DNA from: Artocarpus heterophyllus
Taxonomy: Eukaryota > Streptophyta > Magnoliopsida > Rosales > Moraceae
Assembly (NCBI GenBank): GCA_025403435.1
Contig: CM046351.1
Coordinates: forward strand, 29,069,285 to 29,133,284
Length of the DNA stretch: 64,000 bases
Direction of reading: 5' to 3'
A program made the position numbers and the translations under genes. The notes beneath the pieces were generated by a model. The model did not search any database, had not been told where the DNA came from, and worked only from the letters and a program-made list of their open reading frames with translations. Shown here in pieces: positions 44,150 through 55,386 of the stretch (position 1 is its first letter; each line of letters begins with the position of its first letter).

Positions 44150-46305
44150 TGTCATACCCTGAAATACAGGAGGTGATGTGGCAGATTATTTAAATTAATT
44201 AAATAAGAATTTAGTTAAAATCATGAGTTTAAGGGTTAAATTAAATATAAAAATATGAAAGTTTCACAAAAAACCATTTTTGTAAAAGAATTCATAATCA
44301 TTAAACAGATAAAATCATTAAGCAGGAAATAAGTAATAAATATAGCGAATATGGGTCCTACTGACCCACAACTTGTGCACACATATTGTACTGACAATAT
44401 AATAATACAACCACAGTCCAAGCACAAAGAAAGTTAAAACATTACATGCCTTGTTCAAATATTACAAATAATTTACTAGTCCTTCTACTGTTCTTGAGTT
44501 CTATCCGTTGAGTCCTCTCTAAACCTAAGAGGAAATCCACCTAAAGGGGGAAGTTTGAAAACATGTAAAATGTGAGCGAAAGGCTCAGTAGGACTATATT
44601 TTAAGAACATATTAATTTCAAAGAAAATATCATTATTCAAGGAATTATTTAAGGAAAAACTTGAATGAATAAGTTTAAACAAAAACCATTCTTACCCAAA
44701 CAGTTTATTGGCCGACCAGAAATATCATCATTTTCTTTTCCTAGGCAAACCATATGAACAACACCACCGTAGTGGCCCAGTTGGGTTTCGGGACCTGCCC
44801 CCAAGGTCGATCGCTACATGACCCGATCTCTGATATGGCATCATGCCTTTATATTCATTTTCATTATTATTCAAAGTCTATTTACCTGATGTTTTCATTA
44901 ACATTCATTATGAAGTTTATCTCAAACCACGGTTTATATAAAAATATAACTGAAAAATTTCATTTTCAATCAACCGTTGAAAACATTTTTATAAAAACCC
45001 TTTTCAAGGCCAAATCATTTAAAACTAGGCTACCAAAGAAGAGGTAGAAGTCCTACCTCGATACTCGTGTCGGTGCCCCATACCGTAATCCCAGTCCTCT
45101 ATACGTGAGCTCTGCGAAACCACGAATGATCCTAAATACAAGCTAAGTCGATCATTATCTAGTTTGAGACATTCTATATCACTAAACCATTTCATGATAT
45201 CCTAGTGTACCATTTGTATCTTTAAAATCATTTTATAAGGTTAAGATTTCAATCCGGGTTTAAAACAGTGAAAACGGATGAAATTCACAAAATTTGCCCT
45301 AGTTTGGTCAGCCTGCCAGTCTCCCTAGTTCGGCCGGTCAAACAGTACAGTTCGGCCTGCCGAAGAATAGCTCCGGTTGGCCGAACATTTCCCAGGTTCG
45401 GTCTGTCGGACGAATAAATCCAGCCTGCCGAACTAAAAATTTTTCAGAAATCTCAGGCACGGGTTTTGGGTTTCCCAAAACTCAAATCTTCGTTTTAACC
45501 TGTTTTTCTCAAATCCCAGGCATAGAAAACAGTCATAGATGATAGAAAAACATAATAGGACACTTTTGAACTCATTTAAACAAGATTTAAACACAAAATC
45601 CCAAAATCTAAAAATGGGGAAAAATGAGAAAAAATGAAAAATCTTAAATCTAATCCATTTCTCTTCAAACCAAACATAGATCCTAGTTGTTCTAAGTTCC
45701 TTAACTCAAATCAAGGGTTTTCTAAGCTCAAACAAACTTAGATTTCAAAAATGCATGAAAAATTGAAAATTTAGAACAAGTTTAGAAATTTCAAAACTAA
45801 CCTCAAATCGAAGCTTTAAATAACGGTTTTTGGTTGTTCAATCGAGCTCTCGAGCTTCCAATCCACCAAAACCCAAAGCTTGAGCTTGATTTGATGCAAA
45901 AATTTGAGAGAAAAATGAGGGAGAAGGAGAGAAACTGAGAGAGAGCGAGGGAGATAAGCGTGAGAGAGAGAGTTTCACAGGGGAGAAAAAGAGAAAGAGA
46001 GAATGAGGGAAGAGAGGGAGAGTGAGAATATATAGAGAGAAATAGTGGGCAGTTTTACTGTGCGTAAACCATGTGCCGCCCACAGTTTTGTAAAACCAAA
46101 TATATTTGACATTTGACAAATTGTTGTGTCCCAAAGATTAAAAATGACATTTAATTAAAAACAATTTGAAATCATTAAAATAACTAAAACAACTTTAAAC
46201 CCAGAATTTCATTAAATGATCAAATTAAGTTTAAAATATTCATTATGGCACACTAATCTATCATTTTATATTATAATATCATTAAGTTAATTTTAGGGCG
46301 TTATA
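44150..46305 (-). repeat. 3' LTR of Ty3 copy 2
   Basis: Plus-strand ends are TGTCATACCCTGAAATAC and TTTAGGGCGTTATA. It pairs with 51074-53238 over its full length. A TATA-like TATATATTC lies on the minus strand near 46025-46035. The dyad array is at 45303-45433. Confidence 0.92.
45303..45433 (-). repeat. Dyad array in the 3' LTR of Ty3 copy 2
   Basis: About six eroded units such as TTCGGCCTGCCGAA and CAGCCTGCCGAAC, with the same core and orientation as in the solo LTR. One unit reads TTCGGCCGGTCAAA, showing drift of the centre. Confidence 0.8.
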
Positions 46306-46320
46306 ACTCTCTACCCCTAA
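46306..46320 (-). other. Polypurine tract of Ty3 copy 2
   Basis: On the minus strand TTTTAGGGGTAGAGAG precedes the 3' LTR, the counterpart of AGGGGTGGAGAG in copy 1. Confidence 0.8.
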
Positions 46321-46353
46321 AAGAAATTTTGCCCTCAAAATTTACAAATCAAT

Positions 46354-49300
46354 CTAGAAACAAAATAGAAGTGGATACGACTCCCGCATGCTCGACTCTA
46401 GTTCCCAAGTGGCTTCATCAACCCCATGATGCTGCCACATGACCTTTACTAACGGTATCTCACGACGATGCAAACTAATCACTTTTCGATCGATAATTTG
46501 TACCGGCACTTCCTCATACGTCGTATCTTCTCGGACCTGCACATTGCACAATGAAACTATCATATCCTGCTCAGGCGGACACTTCCGGAGCATTGATACA
46601 TGGAACACATCATGAACAGGAGAAAGTTCAGGCGGAAGGTCCAGGCGATAAGCAACCACACCAACACACTGAGTGATCTCGAACGGTCCAACATATCTCA
46701 GTGCAAGCTTTCCACTCACTTCGAACCGCATAATTCCTTTACGAGGCGACACTCTCAAGAGAACAAAATCCCCTACTGCAAATTCCAAGGGTCGACGTCT
46801 CCTGTCCGCGTAACTCTTCTATCGACTCTGAGCTGCCCTCAATCGATCTTGAATTATGGCGATTTTCTGGTTGCTATCATGAATCTCATCTGGCCCAAGA
46901 ATAACCCTGTCTTCTGGCTCTACCCAACACACTGGTGACCTACACGGTTGCCCATACAACGCCTCAAACGGTACCATACCAATGCTTGCTTGATAGTTGT
47001 TGTTGTACGTAAATTCTACCAGATGCAAATATTTCTTCCAATTTCTGCCGAAATCTAACACACAAACACGTAACATATCCTCGAGAATCTAAATAACCCG
47101 CTCAGACTGCCCATTAGTTTGAGGATGAAATGCCATACTGAAGTTCAAATCTATACCTAAGGCCTCCTGAAAGCTCCTCCAGTACTTAGCATTAAACCTG
47201 GTGTCTCGATCAGAAGTGATGGACAAAGGAACTCCATGCAATGTCACTATATTCTGTAGATAAAAGTCCCCGAGAATCCTCCTCAAACATGTCTACTTGA
47301 ACGGAATGAAATGCATCAATTTCGTCAACTTGTCGACCACGACCTAAACTGCATCATGCCGTTGCTCTGTCCTTGGCAAACCTGTGAGAAAATCCATCGT
47401 CACATGCTCCCATTTCCACCCTGAAATAGGAAGCAGCTGAAGCTGACCTGCTAGCTTCTGATGCTCGGCTTTCACCTGAAGACACGCCGTGCACTTGGCT
47501 ATGTACTCTTGAACATCTTTCTTCATACCTCTCCACCAATATTGTCTCTTCAAATCACGATACATCTTTATGCTCCCCAGATGAATGGCGAACTGAGACC
47601 TATGAGCTTCGTCCATAACAGCTTTCGTCACTTTTGTGATTGCTGGAACTGCGAGATGCTCCCAAAAATACAACGATCCATCTACATGCACTCTCCATTC
47701 TTCAAACTGCTCTCTGTTCTGAACCCGCGTCCAAATCCCCTACAAATGCTAGTCTTGCCACTGATTATGTTTCACCATCTGAACAAGAGCTAGAGTCGCT
47801 TCCATATGATACACTGAAACTCGATCATAGTCTTCATGATATTGTAATCCATACTCGCTCACTGTCGCATCCCTGTTCTAGTCCTCAAGAGCCAAACAAG
47901 CTAGAATCCCTAAAGACTTCCTGCTAAGCACATCAGTGACCACATTAGCTTTCCCGAGATGATACTGCACCGCGAAATCATAATCCTCCATGTACTCCAT
48001 CCATCTCCACTACCTCAAGTTAAGATCCCTCTGAGTGAACAGATACCTCAAACTCTTATGATCGGAGAAGACCTGAAATGTCACCCCATACATATAACAT
48101 CTCTAAATCTTCAGTGCGTGAACCACCGCCGCGAGCTCCAAATCATGAGTAGGATAATTTCGCTCGTGAGGTCGTAGCTGTCTCGATCCATACACCACCA
48201 CGCGTCCATGCTGCATCAACATGCATCCAAGTCCGTGCCTTGAAGCATCTGCATAAACCTCATACGGCTTGTCACTGCTAGGAATAACCAATACTAGGGC
48301 TGAAGTCAATCGATTCTTCAATTCATGAAAAGCAAGCTCACATTCTTCATCCCACTCAAACCTAACTTTTTTCCTGATTAATCTTGTCAACGACGCTGCG
48401 ATCTTCGAGAAATCCTTTACAAATTTCTTGTAATAACCAGCAAGACCCAAAAAGCTACGGATTTTTGCCACATTCCTCAGTCATTCCCATTCCACTATGG
48501 CTTCAATCTTGGATGGATCCATAAAAATACCATGCTCAGAGATGACATGACCTAGAAATTTGACCTCAGTCAACCAAAACTTGCACTTTTCTTTCTTGGC
48601 ATACAACTGGTGCTCCTGAACAGTCTGAAGCACGATCCTGAAGAGTCTGAAGCACGATCCTGAGATGCTGCTCATGCTCCTCCCAAGTCTTAGAATACAC
48701 TAGAATATCATCGATGAACACGATCACGAACTGATCTAGATACGGCCTGAATATCCTGTTCATCAAATCCATAAAAGCTGTCGGAGCATTCGTCAATCCA
48801 AATGGCATCACCAGAAACTCAAAATATCCATACCGGGTCATGAAAGCTGTCTTGGGAATATCCTCTTCCTTTATCCTAAGCTGATGGTACCCTAAGCGCA
48901 AATCTATCTTTAAGAAGTACCGCGAACCTCCCAACTGATCAAACAACTCATCGATCCTGGGCAAGGGATACTCATTCTTCACCGTGACACGATTCAACTA
49001 TCGATAATCTATACACAACCTGACAGTCCCATCATGTTTCTTAGCAAACAAAACCGGTGCTCCCCACGGTGATGTGCTATTCTGAATATACCCCTTATCA
49101 GCAAGCTCCTGAAGTTGCTTTCTTAATTCTTTCATTTCTGCAAGCGCCAGCCGATAAGGTGCTACTGAAATCGGTGTTGTTCTTGGGAATAACTCAATAC
49201 CAAACTCGATCTCTCGATGCGGTGGTAATCCTGGCAACTCGTCAGGGAAGACATCCTCATACTCATCAACCACCGGAATCGCTACATTTCCTCTCAAGGC

Positions 49301-50968
49301 ATAGGGCTCACCTTTCAGACTTGCAAGAAAAGCATAATAAACTAGATTCTTTCACCCTCCAAGACACGACCTAATGAGACGCTCACCCATTAACCGATCA
49401 CCACCACCCTGGTAAGTGATCATCATTCCCTTATCAGACACTAGGGTCACTTTTCTAAGTTGGTAGTCTACCACTGCATTATACCTGGACAACCAGTCCA
49501 TCCCTAGGATTACATCATATGAGCTCATGGTGAGTACAATCAAATCACTTTTCAAAATCTCATCCTCAACCTTTATCTTATAGGCTTTACATACGCAGTT
49601 CACACACACCCGCCCTAAGGGAGAAGCTATGACCAGGGGTTCATTGAACTCTTCTATTTCTAGTCCCAAGGCATGTACAAAAGAACTCGAAATGAGAGAA
49701 TGAGTGGCACCTGTATCAAATAAAACGTGAGCTAAGGATTGGGAAACTAAGATCATACCATCGGCAACCGCGTTACTGGTCTGAGAATCTAAACCTCCTG
49801 TTGCCATCGCATGAACCTGCACTGGTGCCTTTTCTTTTCCTCTACCAACATTGCTAGGCCTTGGTTTATTCTGCCCATACTACTGAGATAGAGAACACTG
49901 TACACTAGCTATACTCGGCGCTCGATACTGAGGGACACTACGCTGGAAATGCTACGGCTGCTGTCCTTGAGCTGAATAATATGACAGTTGTTGAAGAGAG
50001 AACTGAGGAAACTGCAACTACAAAAATTGTTAAGGCAGAGGTAGGGTCTGAAGCTGAGGCTGACAACTGGCACCTTCTCTGGTCTGAGATCCAAGACGGG
50101 CACTCCTGATCGGACAAATCCTCTTGATGTGTCCTGGCTGCTAACAAAAATGACAATGAAAACTGTAGGGATTGTTGCGCCCTCTACCAAATGAATTGCT
50201 GCTACCGCTATTGTTCGTGCCACCCTGCTTATTCTGTCCTGGAGTTGGATGGCTGCTGGTTCTCTTCCTACCGCTCCTCTATGGCCCTCCTGACACTTTT
50301 GTTCGATCCTCACAATACTGAGCATAATCACTCTCCATTGATATTGCTGACGACATAAGCTCTCCAAAACTCCTGAGCCGCAAAGCAACCACCTGTCGTT
50401 GAATAGGAGCCTTGAGTCCTTTCTGAAACTTTATACATTTCTCACGTTCCGATGCCACTGCTGATGGAGCAAACCTGGCCAACTCATTAAATCTTGCCTC
50501 ATGCTCCCGAACTCACAAGTCACCCTGCTGTAACCTGTAGAACTCAGCTACCTTCTGGTCTCTATACCCTTGAGGAAAATATCTGTCATAGAACAGCTTC
50601 TTGAACCTGTCCTAACTGATGTTACCATTGCATTCCAAACACTTAGCTTGCTTCCACCAAGTATTAGCACCACCCTCAAGCTTATATGTAGCAAATTTCA
50701 CGCGATACTCATCTGGCACATCAAGGGTATCCAAATGCTTCATGATCGAGTTTAGCCAATATTCTGCCAATTGCGGATCCCCATTTCAATCAAAAGTCAG
50801 AATAGATGCATGTCGAAATTCCTTAAAATATGTATGCCGACGACTAACATCAGAATCCTCTGGTCTGGCCTTAGCTGCCATTTGTCGAAAAGCCGCTAAC
50901 ATAGACCTCATCATACCCTCATCATTTTTGAACTTGGCGTCAGCTGTTGAACGATGTCTAAATGCCAT
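46354..50968 (-). pseudogene. gag-pol of Ty3 copy 2, one frameshift and many stops
   Basis: Homologous along its whole length to the gag-pol of copy 1. Gag starts at ATG 50968; the CCHC knuckle near 50165-50124 has a stop inside it; protease DTGAT near 49740; RT with FIDD near 48717-48706; then RNase H, integrase and the chromodomain-like end (IPLVKVMWQHHGVDEATWE, near 46455-46400). From gag to RT the frame is constant. A 22-bp tandem duplication at 48622-48665 shifts the frame by one, and the rest stays in the new frame to the terminal stop at 46354. Several stops replace Gln, Trp or Arg codons that are intact in copy 1, and the reverse also holds. Confidence 0.92.
48622..48665 (-). repeat. 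22-bp tandem duplication inside reverse transcriptase
   Basis: AGTCTGAAGCACGATCCTGA occurs at 48622-48641 and again at 48644-48663, offset by 22 bp. Copy 1 has a single unit at the matching place (about 6260-6280). Because 22 is not a multiple of three, this one event explains the frame change in pol. Confidence 0.92.
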
Positions 50969-51058
50969 TCTCTCAATTCTGAAAACAAAATTTGGACTGT
51001 CAGTAGTATTTCATTATCGTTCATATGTGTGCACAATTCCCAAGGTTCATAACCTTGA

Positions 51059-51070
51059 GCTTTAATACCA
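51059..51070 (-). other. Decayed primer-binding site of Ty3 copy 2
   Basis: On the minus strand TGGTATTAAAGC, two transitions away from TGGTATCAGAGC, three bases from the LTR as in copy 1. Confidence 0.85.
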
Positions 51071-51073
51071 TTC

Positions 51074-53238
51074 TATCACGCCCCGAAGTACAGGAGGTGA
51101 TGTGGTGGATTATTTAAATTAATTAAATAAGAATTTAGTTAAAATCATGAGTTTAAGGGTTAAATTAAATATAAAAATATGAAAGTTTCACAAAAAACCA
51201 TTTTTGTAGAAGAATTCATAATCATTAAACAGATAAAATCATTGAGCAGGAAATAAGCAATAAATATAGTGAGTATAGGTCCCACTGACCCACAACTTGT
51301 GTACACACATTGTACTGACAATATAATAATGCAACCATAGTCCAAGCACAAAGAAAGTGAAAACATTACATGCCTTGTTCAAATATTACAAATAATTTAC
51401 TAGTCCTTCTACTGCTCCTAAGTTCTGTCCATTGAGTCCTCTCTGAACCTAAGAGGAAATCCACCTAGAGGGGGAAGTTTGAAAAGAAGTAAAATGTGAG
51501 CGAAAGGCTCATTAGGACTATATTTTAAGAAAATATTAATTTCAAAGAAAATATCATTATTCAAGGAATTATTTAAGGAAAAACTTGAACAAATAAATTT
51601 AAACAAAAACCATTCTTACCCAAACAGTTTATTGGCAGACCAGAAATATCATCATCTTCTTTTCCTAGGCAAACCATATGAACAACACCACTGTAGTGGC
51701 CTAGCTGGGTTTCGGGACCTGCCCCCAAGGTCAATCGCTACACGACCCGATCTTTGATATGGCATCATGCCTTTATATTCATTTTCATTATTATTCAAAG
51801 TCCATTTATCAGATGTTTTCATTAACATTCATTATGAAGTTCATCTCAAACCACGGTTTATATAAAAATATAACTAAAAAATTTCATTTTCAATCAACCA
51901 TTGAAAACATTTTTATAAAAACCCTTTTCAAGGCCAAATCATTTAAAACTAGGCTACCAAAGAAGGGGTAAAAGTCCTACCTCAATACTCATGCCGGTGC
52001 CCCACACTGTAATCCCGGTCCACTATATTTGAGCTCCGTAGAACCACGAATGATCCTAAATACAAGCTAAGTCGATCATTAGCTAGTTTGAGACATTCTA
52101 TATCACTAAACCATTTCATGATGTTCTAGTGTGCCATTTGTATCTTTAAAATCATTTTATAAGGTTAAGATTTCAATCAGGGTTTAAAACAGTAAAAACG
52201 AAAGAAATTCACAAAATTTGCCCTAGTTCGGTCGGCCTACCGGTCTCTCTGGTTCGGCCGGCCGAATAGCATAGTTTGGCCTGCCGAAGCATAGCTTCAA
52301 TCGGCCAAACATTTCCCAAGTTCGGCCTGCCGGACGGATGAATCTGGCCTGCCGAACTGAAAAATTTCCAGAAATCTCAGGTATTGGTTTTGGGTCTCCC
52401 AAAACTCAAATCTTCGTTTTAACCTATTTTTCTCAAATCCTAGGCATAGAAAACAGTCATAGATGATAGAAAAACATAATAGGATACTTTTGAACTCATT
52501 TAAACAAGATATAAACACAAAATCCCAAAAATCTAAAAATAGGGAAAAATGAGGAAAAATGAAAAATCTTGAATCTAATTCGTTTCTCTTCAAACCAAGC
52601 ATAGATCCTAGTTGTTCTAAGTTCCTTTAACTCAAATCAAGGGTTTTCTAAGCTCAAACAAACTTTGATTTCAAAAATGCATGAAAAATTGAAAATTTGG
52701 AAAAAAAGTTTAGAAATTTCAAAACTAACATCTAATCGAAGCTTTAAATCATGGTTTTTGGTTGCTCAATCGAGCTCCTAAGTTTCCAATCCACCAAATC
52801 CCAAAGTTTGAGCTTGATTTGATTCAAAAATTTGAGAGAAAAATGAGGGAGAAGGAGAGAAACTGAGAGAGAACAAGGGAGATAAGCGTGAGATAGAGAG
52901 TTTCACGGGGGAGAGAGAGAGAAAGAGAGAATGAGGGAAGAGAGGGAGAGTGAGAATATATAGAAAGAAATAGTGGACAGTTTTACTATGCGTAAACCAT
53001 GTGCCGCCCACGGTTTTGTAAAACCAAATATATTTGACATTTGATAAATTGTTGTGTCCCAAAGATTAAAAATTACATTTAATTTAATTAAAAACAATTT
53101 GAAATCATTAAAATAACCAAAACAACTTTAAACCTAGAATTTCATTAAATGATCAAATTAAGTTTAAAATATTCATTACGGCACACTAATCCATCATTTT
53201 ACTTTATAATATTATTAAATTAATTTCGGGGCATTACA
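51074..53238 (-). repeat. 5' LTR of Ty3 copy 2
   Basis: Plus-strand ends are TATCACGCCCCGAAG and TTCGGGGCATTACA. It matches the 3' LTR over its full length with scattered transitions. The dyad array is at 52227-52358. Confidence 0.92.
52227..52358 (-). repeat. Dyad array in the 5' LTR of Ty3 copy 2
   Basis: About six units, including GTCGGCCTACCGGT, TTCGGCCGGCCGAA, TTTGGCCTGCCGAA and TTCGGCCTGCCGGA. TTCGGCCGGCCGAA has become a complete palindrome with centre CG. Confidence 0.82.
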
Positions 53239-53243
53239 CAAAA

Positions 53244-53604
53244 TTATAATGTTCCCCACATTCAATAATTATATATTTTTAACTATTTAGACTCCAAGAT
53301 GTGGTTGGTTTACTGATGAGTGGGTGCGACATTTCAAGGTTGATGGGGTGGAATTTTTTTGTGGGTTAGGCCACTGGTTTTGGTAGCTTTCAAATGCTGG
53401 TGACCTTGTGGCTCAGGCGCTGGTGTGGCTGTGCAATGGTTAAAGAAGGTGGAGGGGTGTCTTTCCTCTACGTGGACATGAGTGTTGTAGAAGCTTAAGA
53501 TTCTTGGTTGCTAGGGATCCTTGGACATTCAGCTATTGCCAGACTATGGAAGCAACATTTATCTTGGCCGGCAATGAGTGGTCCTCACTCACTAGTGGTC
53601 TAAG
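53244..53604. other. Noncoding, flank of the CACTA foldback
   Basis: No gene. It is GC-richer than its surroundings and may continue beyond the foldback at 54139, as if the CACTA element had inserted into an older unclassified repeat. Confidence 0.4.
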
Positions 53605-53607
53605 TCT

Positions 53608-54135
53608 CACTACAAGAAAAACTACATTTAACGACATATTTTTTACGACATGTAGTTTTTAAATGTCGTTAAAAAGTACATACAACGGCATCTCCAACAA
53701 ACATGTCGTTAATAACATTTGAAACAATAATTAACGACATCTATATAGATGCCGTATTAAATGTCTTCTTTTAACGACAATAGTTTAGTGTCGTTAAATT
53801 ATTTAACGATAAGTAGGAGATGTCGTCAAAGCCTTGGAGATTCTACGACACTTCTTATAGACGACATCTTGACCAATGTCGTCTATAAGGGGTGTCGTAG
53901 AATCTCCAAGACTTTGACGACATCTCCTGCTTGTCGTTAAATAATTTAACGATACTAAACTATTGTCGTTAAAAGGAGACCTTTAATAAAACATCTATAT
54001 AGATGTCGTTAATTATTGTTTCAAATGTTATTAATGATATCGTTGTTGAAGATGTCATTTTATGTACTTTTCAACGACTTTCAAAAACTACATGTCATAA
54101 ATAATTTGTCGTTAAATGTAGTTTTTCTTATAATG
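53608..54135. mobile_element. 528-bp CACTA foldback element
   Basis: Starts CACTACAAGAAAAAC and ends TTTTTCTTATAATG, the standard CACTA terminus and its inverted partner with two changes. The 3-bp target duplication TCT flanks it (53605-53607 and 54136-54138). The element is one long inverted repeat: each arm is about 260 bp, and the loop of 8 bases (CTTGACCA) at 53868-53875 lies exactly at the centre. The arms hold repeated ACGACAT/ATGTCGT phrases. It has no transposase gene, so it depends on an outside source. A transcript would form a very long hairpin. Confidence 0.93.
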
Positions 54136-54138
54136 TCT

Positions 54139-55093
54139 CTTTTGGTCTTTTTTCTACTTGTGGGTGTTACAGCTTCTTTGCTTCTTCTTGGCAAAGGTCG
54201 ACTTGTCCCTAGGTTGTTCATCGATGTCACTTGGACTTTACTCATTTATTTTTATTACTGTGTGTCAAATAAGTATGGTTATTTTTTTCATCGATTAAGT
54301 TTATTGTGTTTTTGTTGTTTTGTTGGCTTTTTGCTGTAATATCGAAGGTGGTCGTCCTATGTTAAAGTATCATTTGTTTTTAAGCCCCATGTATCATAGG
54401 CGTTGTGATTGACCTTGGACGTGGTTGCAATCTCTCATTCTTGAATTGAAAGCTTTCCTGTATTTTGGTTAAAAGGCTCGTTGATCTTTTCATTGATATG
54501 TTGTGGTATATATACACAAGTGCTTTAATAAGAAGGGGCACAGCTAATTTGAAAATAAGAATACAGCTATACAAATCAATCAAATAAACATAAGGCCATG
54601 TGATTGTGAAGAATACAAGGAAAGGTCAAATTGTTTCCTATGACATTGCTCTGATCTGATTGGATTATGCAAAAATCTTAGGCTGACTTTTTTTATTAGA
54701 ATTTTCGTCATAACTTTCATCATCGTCAAAAGATGATTGCCACATATTTTGCATTTCCTCGTTAAATGATGATTTTGTTTCCTTAACATTACCCCTCAAA
54801 TTGGCATGTTTGTAATTCACTTCCATATCTCAGCATTACTAAGAAAAATGAAACTCCAAGCTTAGTTACCAGTCAGCAATCTTCACAAGCCCTCATGCCT
54901 GTCCTACATCATTTAGAAAAGGCGAGGCTCCCTCTGATGGTGGATGGAAACACGTGGATCTAGGCTTTTGAACAGAAATGGCACCAACCAGGAGAAATAT
55001 GAAAAAAAAGGCTTCCTCTTTTGTAACAAGTCATGAGTATTAAGCTCATTAGAAACCAAAAGCCAATTAAAAACCTAAACTTTAGTGGGAACT
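54139..55093. other. Noncoding, unclassified, with a short orphan frame
   Basis: No recognised gene apart from the 53-codon frame at 54665-54826. The sequence up to about 54380 may be the continuation of the repeat interrupted by the foldback. Confidence 0.4.
54665..54826 (-). pseudogene. Possible exon remnant, 53 codons, acidic
   Basis: ATG at 54826 to TAA at 54665-54667. The product has 53 residues, rich in Asp, Glu, Asn and Ser (segment SSFDDDESYDENSNKK), followed by QPKIFA. Upstream of the ATG stands TGCTGAG, a possible splice acceptor, so it could be the last exon of a captured host gene. I do not recognise the family. It could also be a chance frame; composition is the only argument for coding. 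Confidence 0.25.
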
Positions 55094-55335
55094 TGTTAGT
55101 GTAACAGATTAAAAACAAGCTTTGTAAGAATGTTAATTAGGTTGTTAGTTAGTTAGTACATGTGGCGTCAGTTCATTGACCCAAGAAATCATTAGTTAAT
55201 AAGAATGTATTCACCTTCTATATACACCGTGATGTATAAAGAAGATTGTAATCAACAAATTCTCTTATTAATACAAGTCATTGAGATTTCATTCCAAAAA
55301 TGTGTTTCATCTTTGCACTCTTAATTTTCTTCACA
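55094..55335 (+). repeat. 5' LTR (short) of a copia element
   Basis: Starts TGTTAGTGTAACAG and ends TTCTTCACA, about 240 bp, directly followed by a PBS. A TATA-like TATATACACC lies near 55220, with a likely leader after it. The partner 3' LTR is not in the window, so the boundaries rest on the TG/CA ends and the PBS. Confidence 0.75.
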
Positions 55336-55347
55336 TGGTATCAGAGC
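55336..55347 (+). other. Primer-binding site of the short-LTR copia element
   Basis: TGGTATCAGAGC, initiator-Met tRNA type, immediately after the LTR. Confidence 0.9.
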
Positions 55348-55386
55348 TTCTTACCGGTGACGGAACTGCAGATTGGAGAACCACCA

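Larger units (their letters stand above)
44150..53238 (-). mobile_element. Ty3/Gypsy chromovirus-type LTR retrotransposon, copy 2
   Basis: A 9.09-kb element of the same family as copy 1, in opposite orientation. 5' LTR 51074-53238, 3' LTR 44150-46305, PBS at 51059-51070, gag-pol at 50968-46354, PPT at 46306-46320. Flanking pentamers are TAAAA and CAAAA, a target duplication with one mismatch. Both LTRs have a decayed terminal dinucleotide (TA instead of CA or TG on one side). Many more stops and one frameshift show that this insertion is older than copy 1. Confidence 0.94.

Noticed and set aside
49909..50388. 159-codon minus-strand frame in Ty3 copy 2
   Set aside because: Shadow frame of the Gln/Ser-rich gag linker, the counterpart of the one in copy 1.
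54016..54339. 107-codon hydrophobic frame across the right end of the CACTA foldback
   Set aside because: It starts inside the hairpin arm and runs into flanking sequence. No family match, and the hydrophobicity comes from T-rich DNA.
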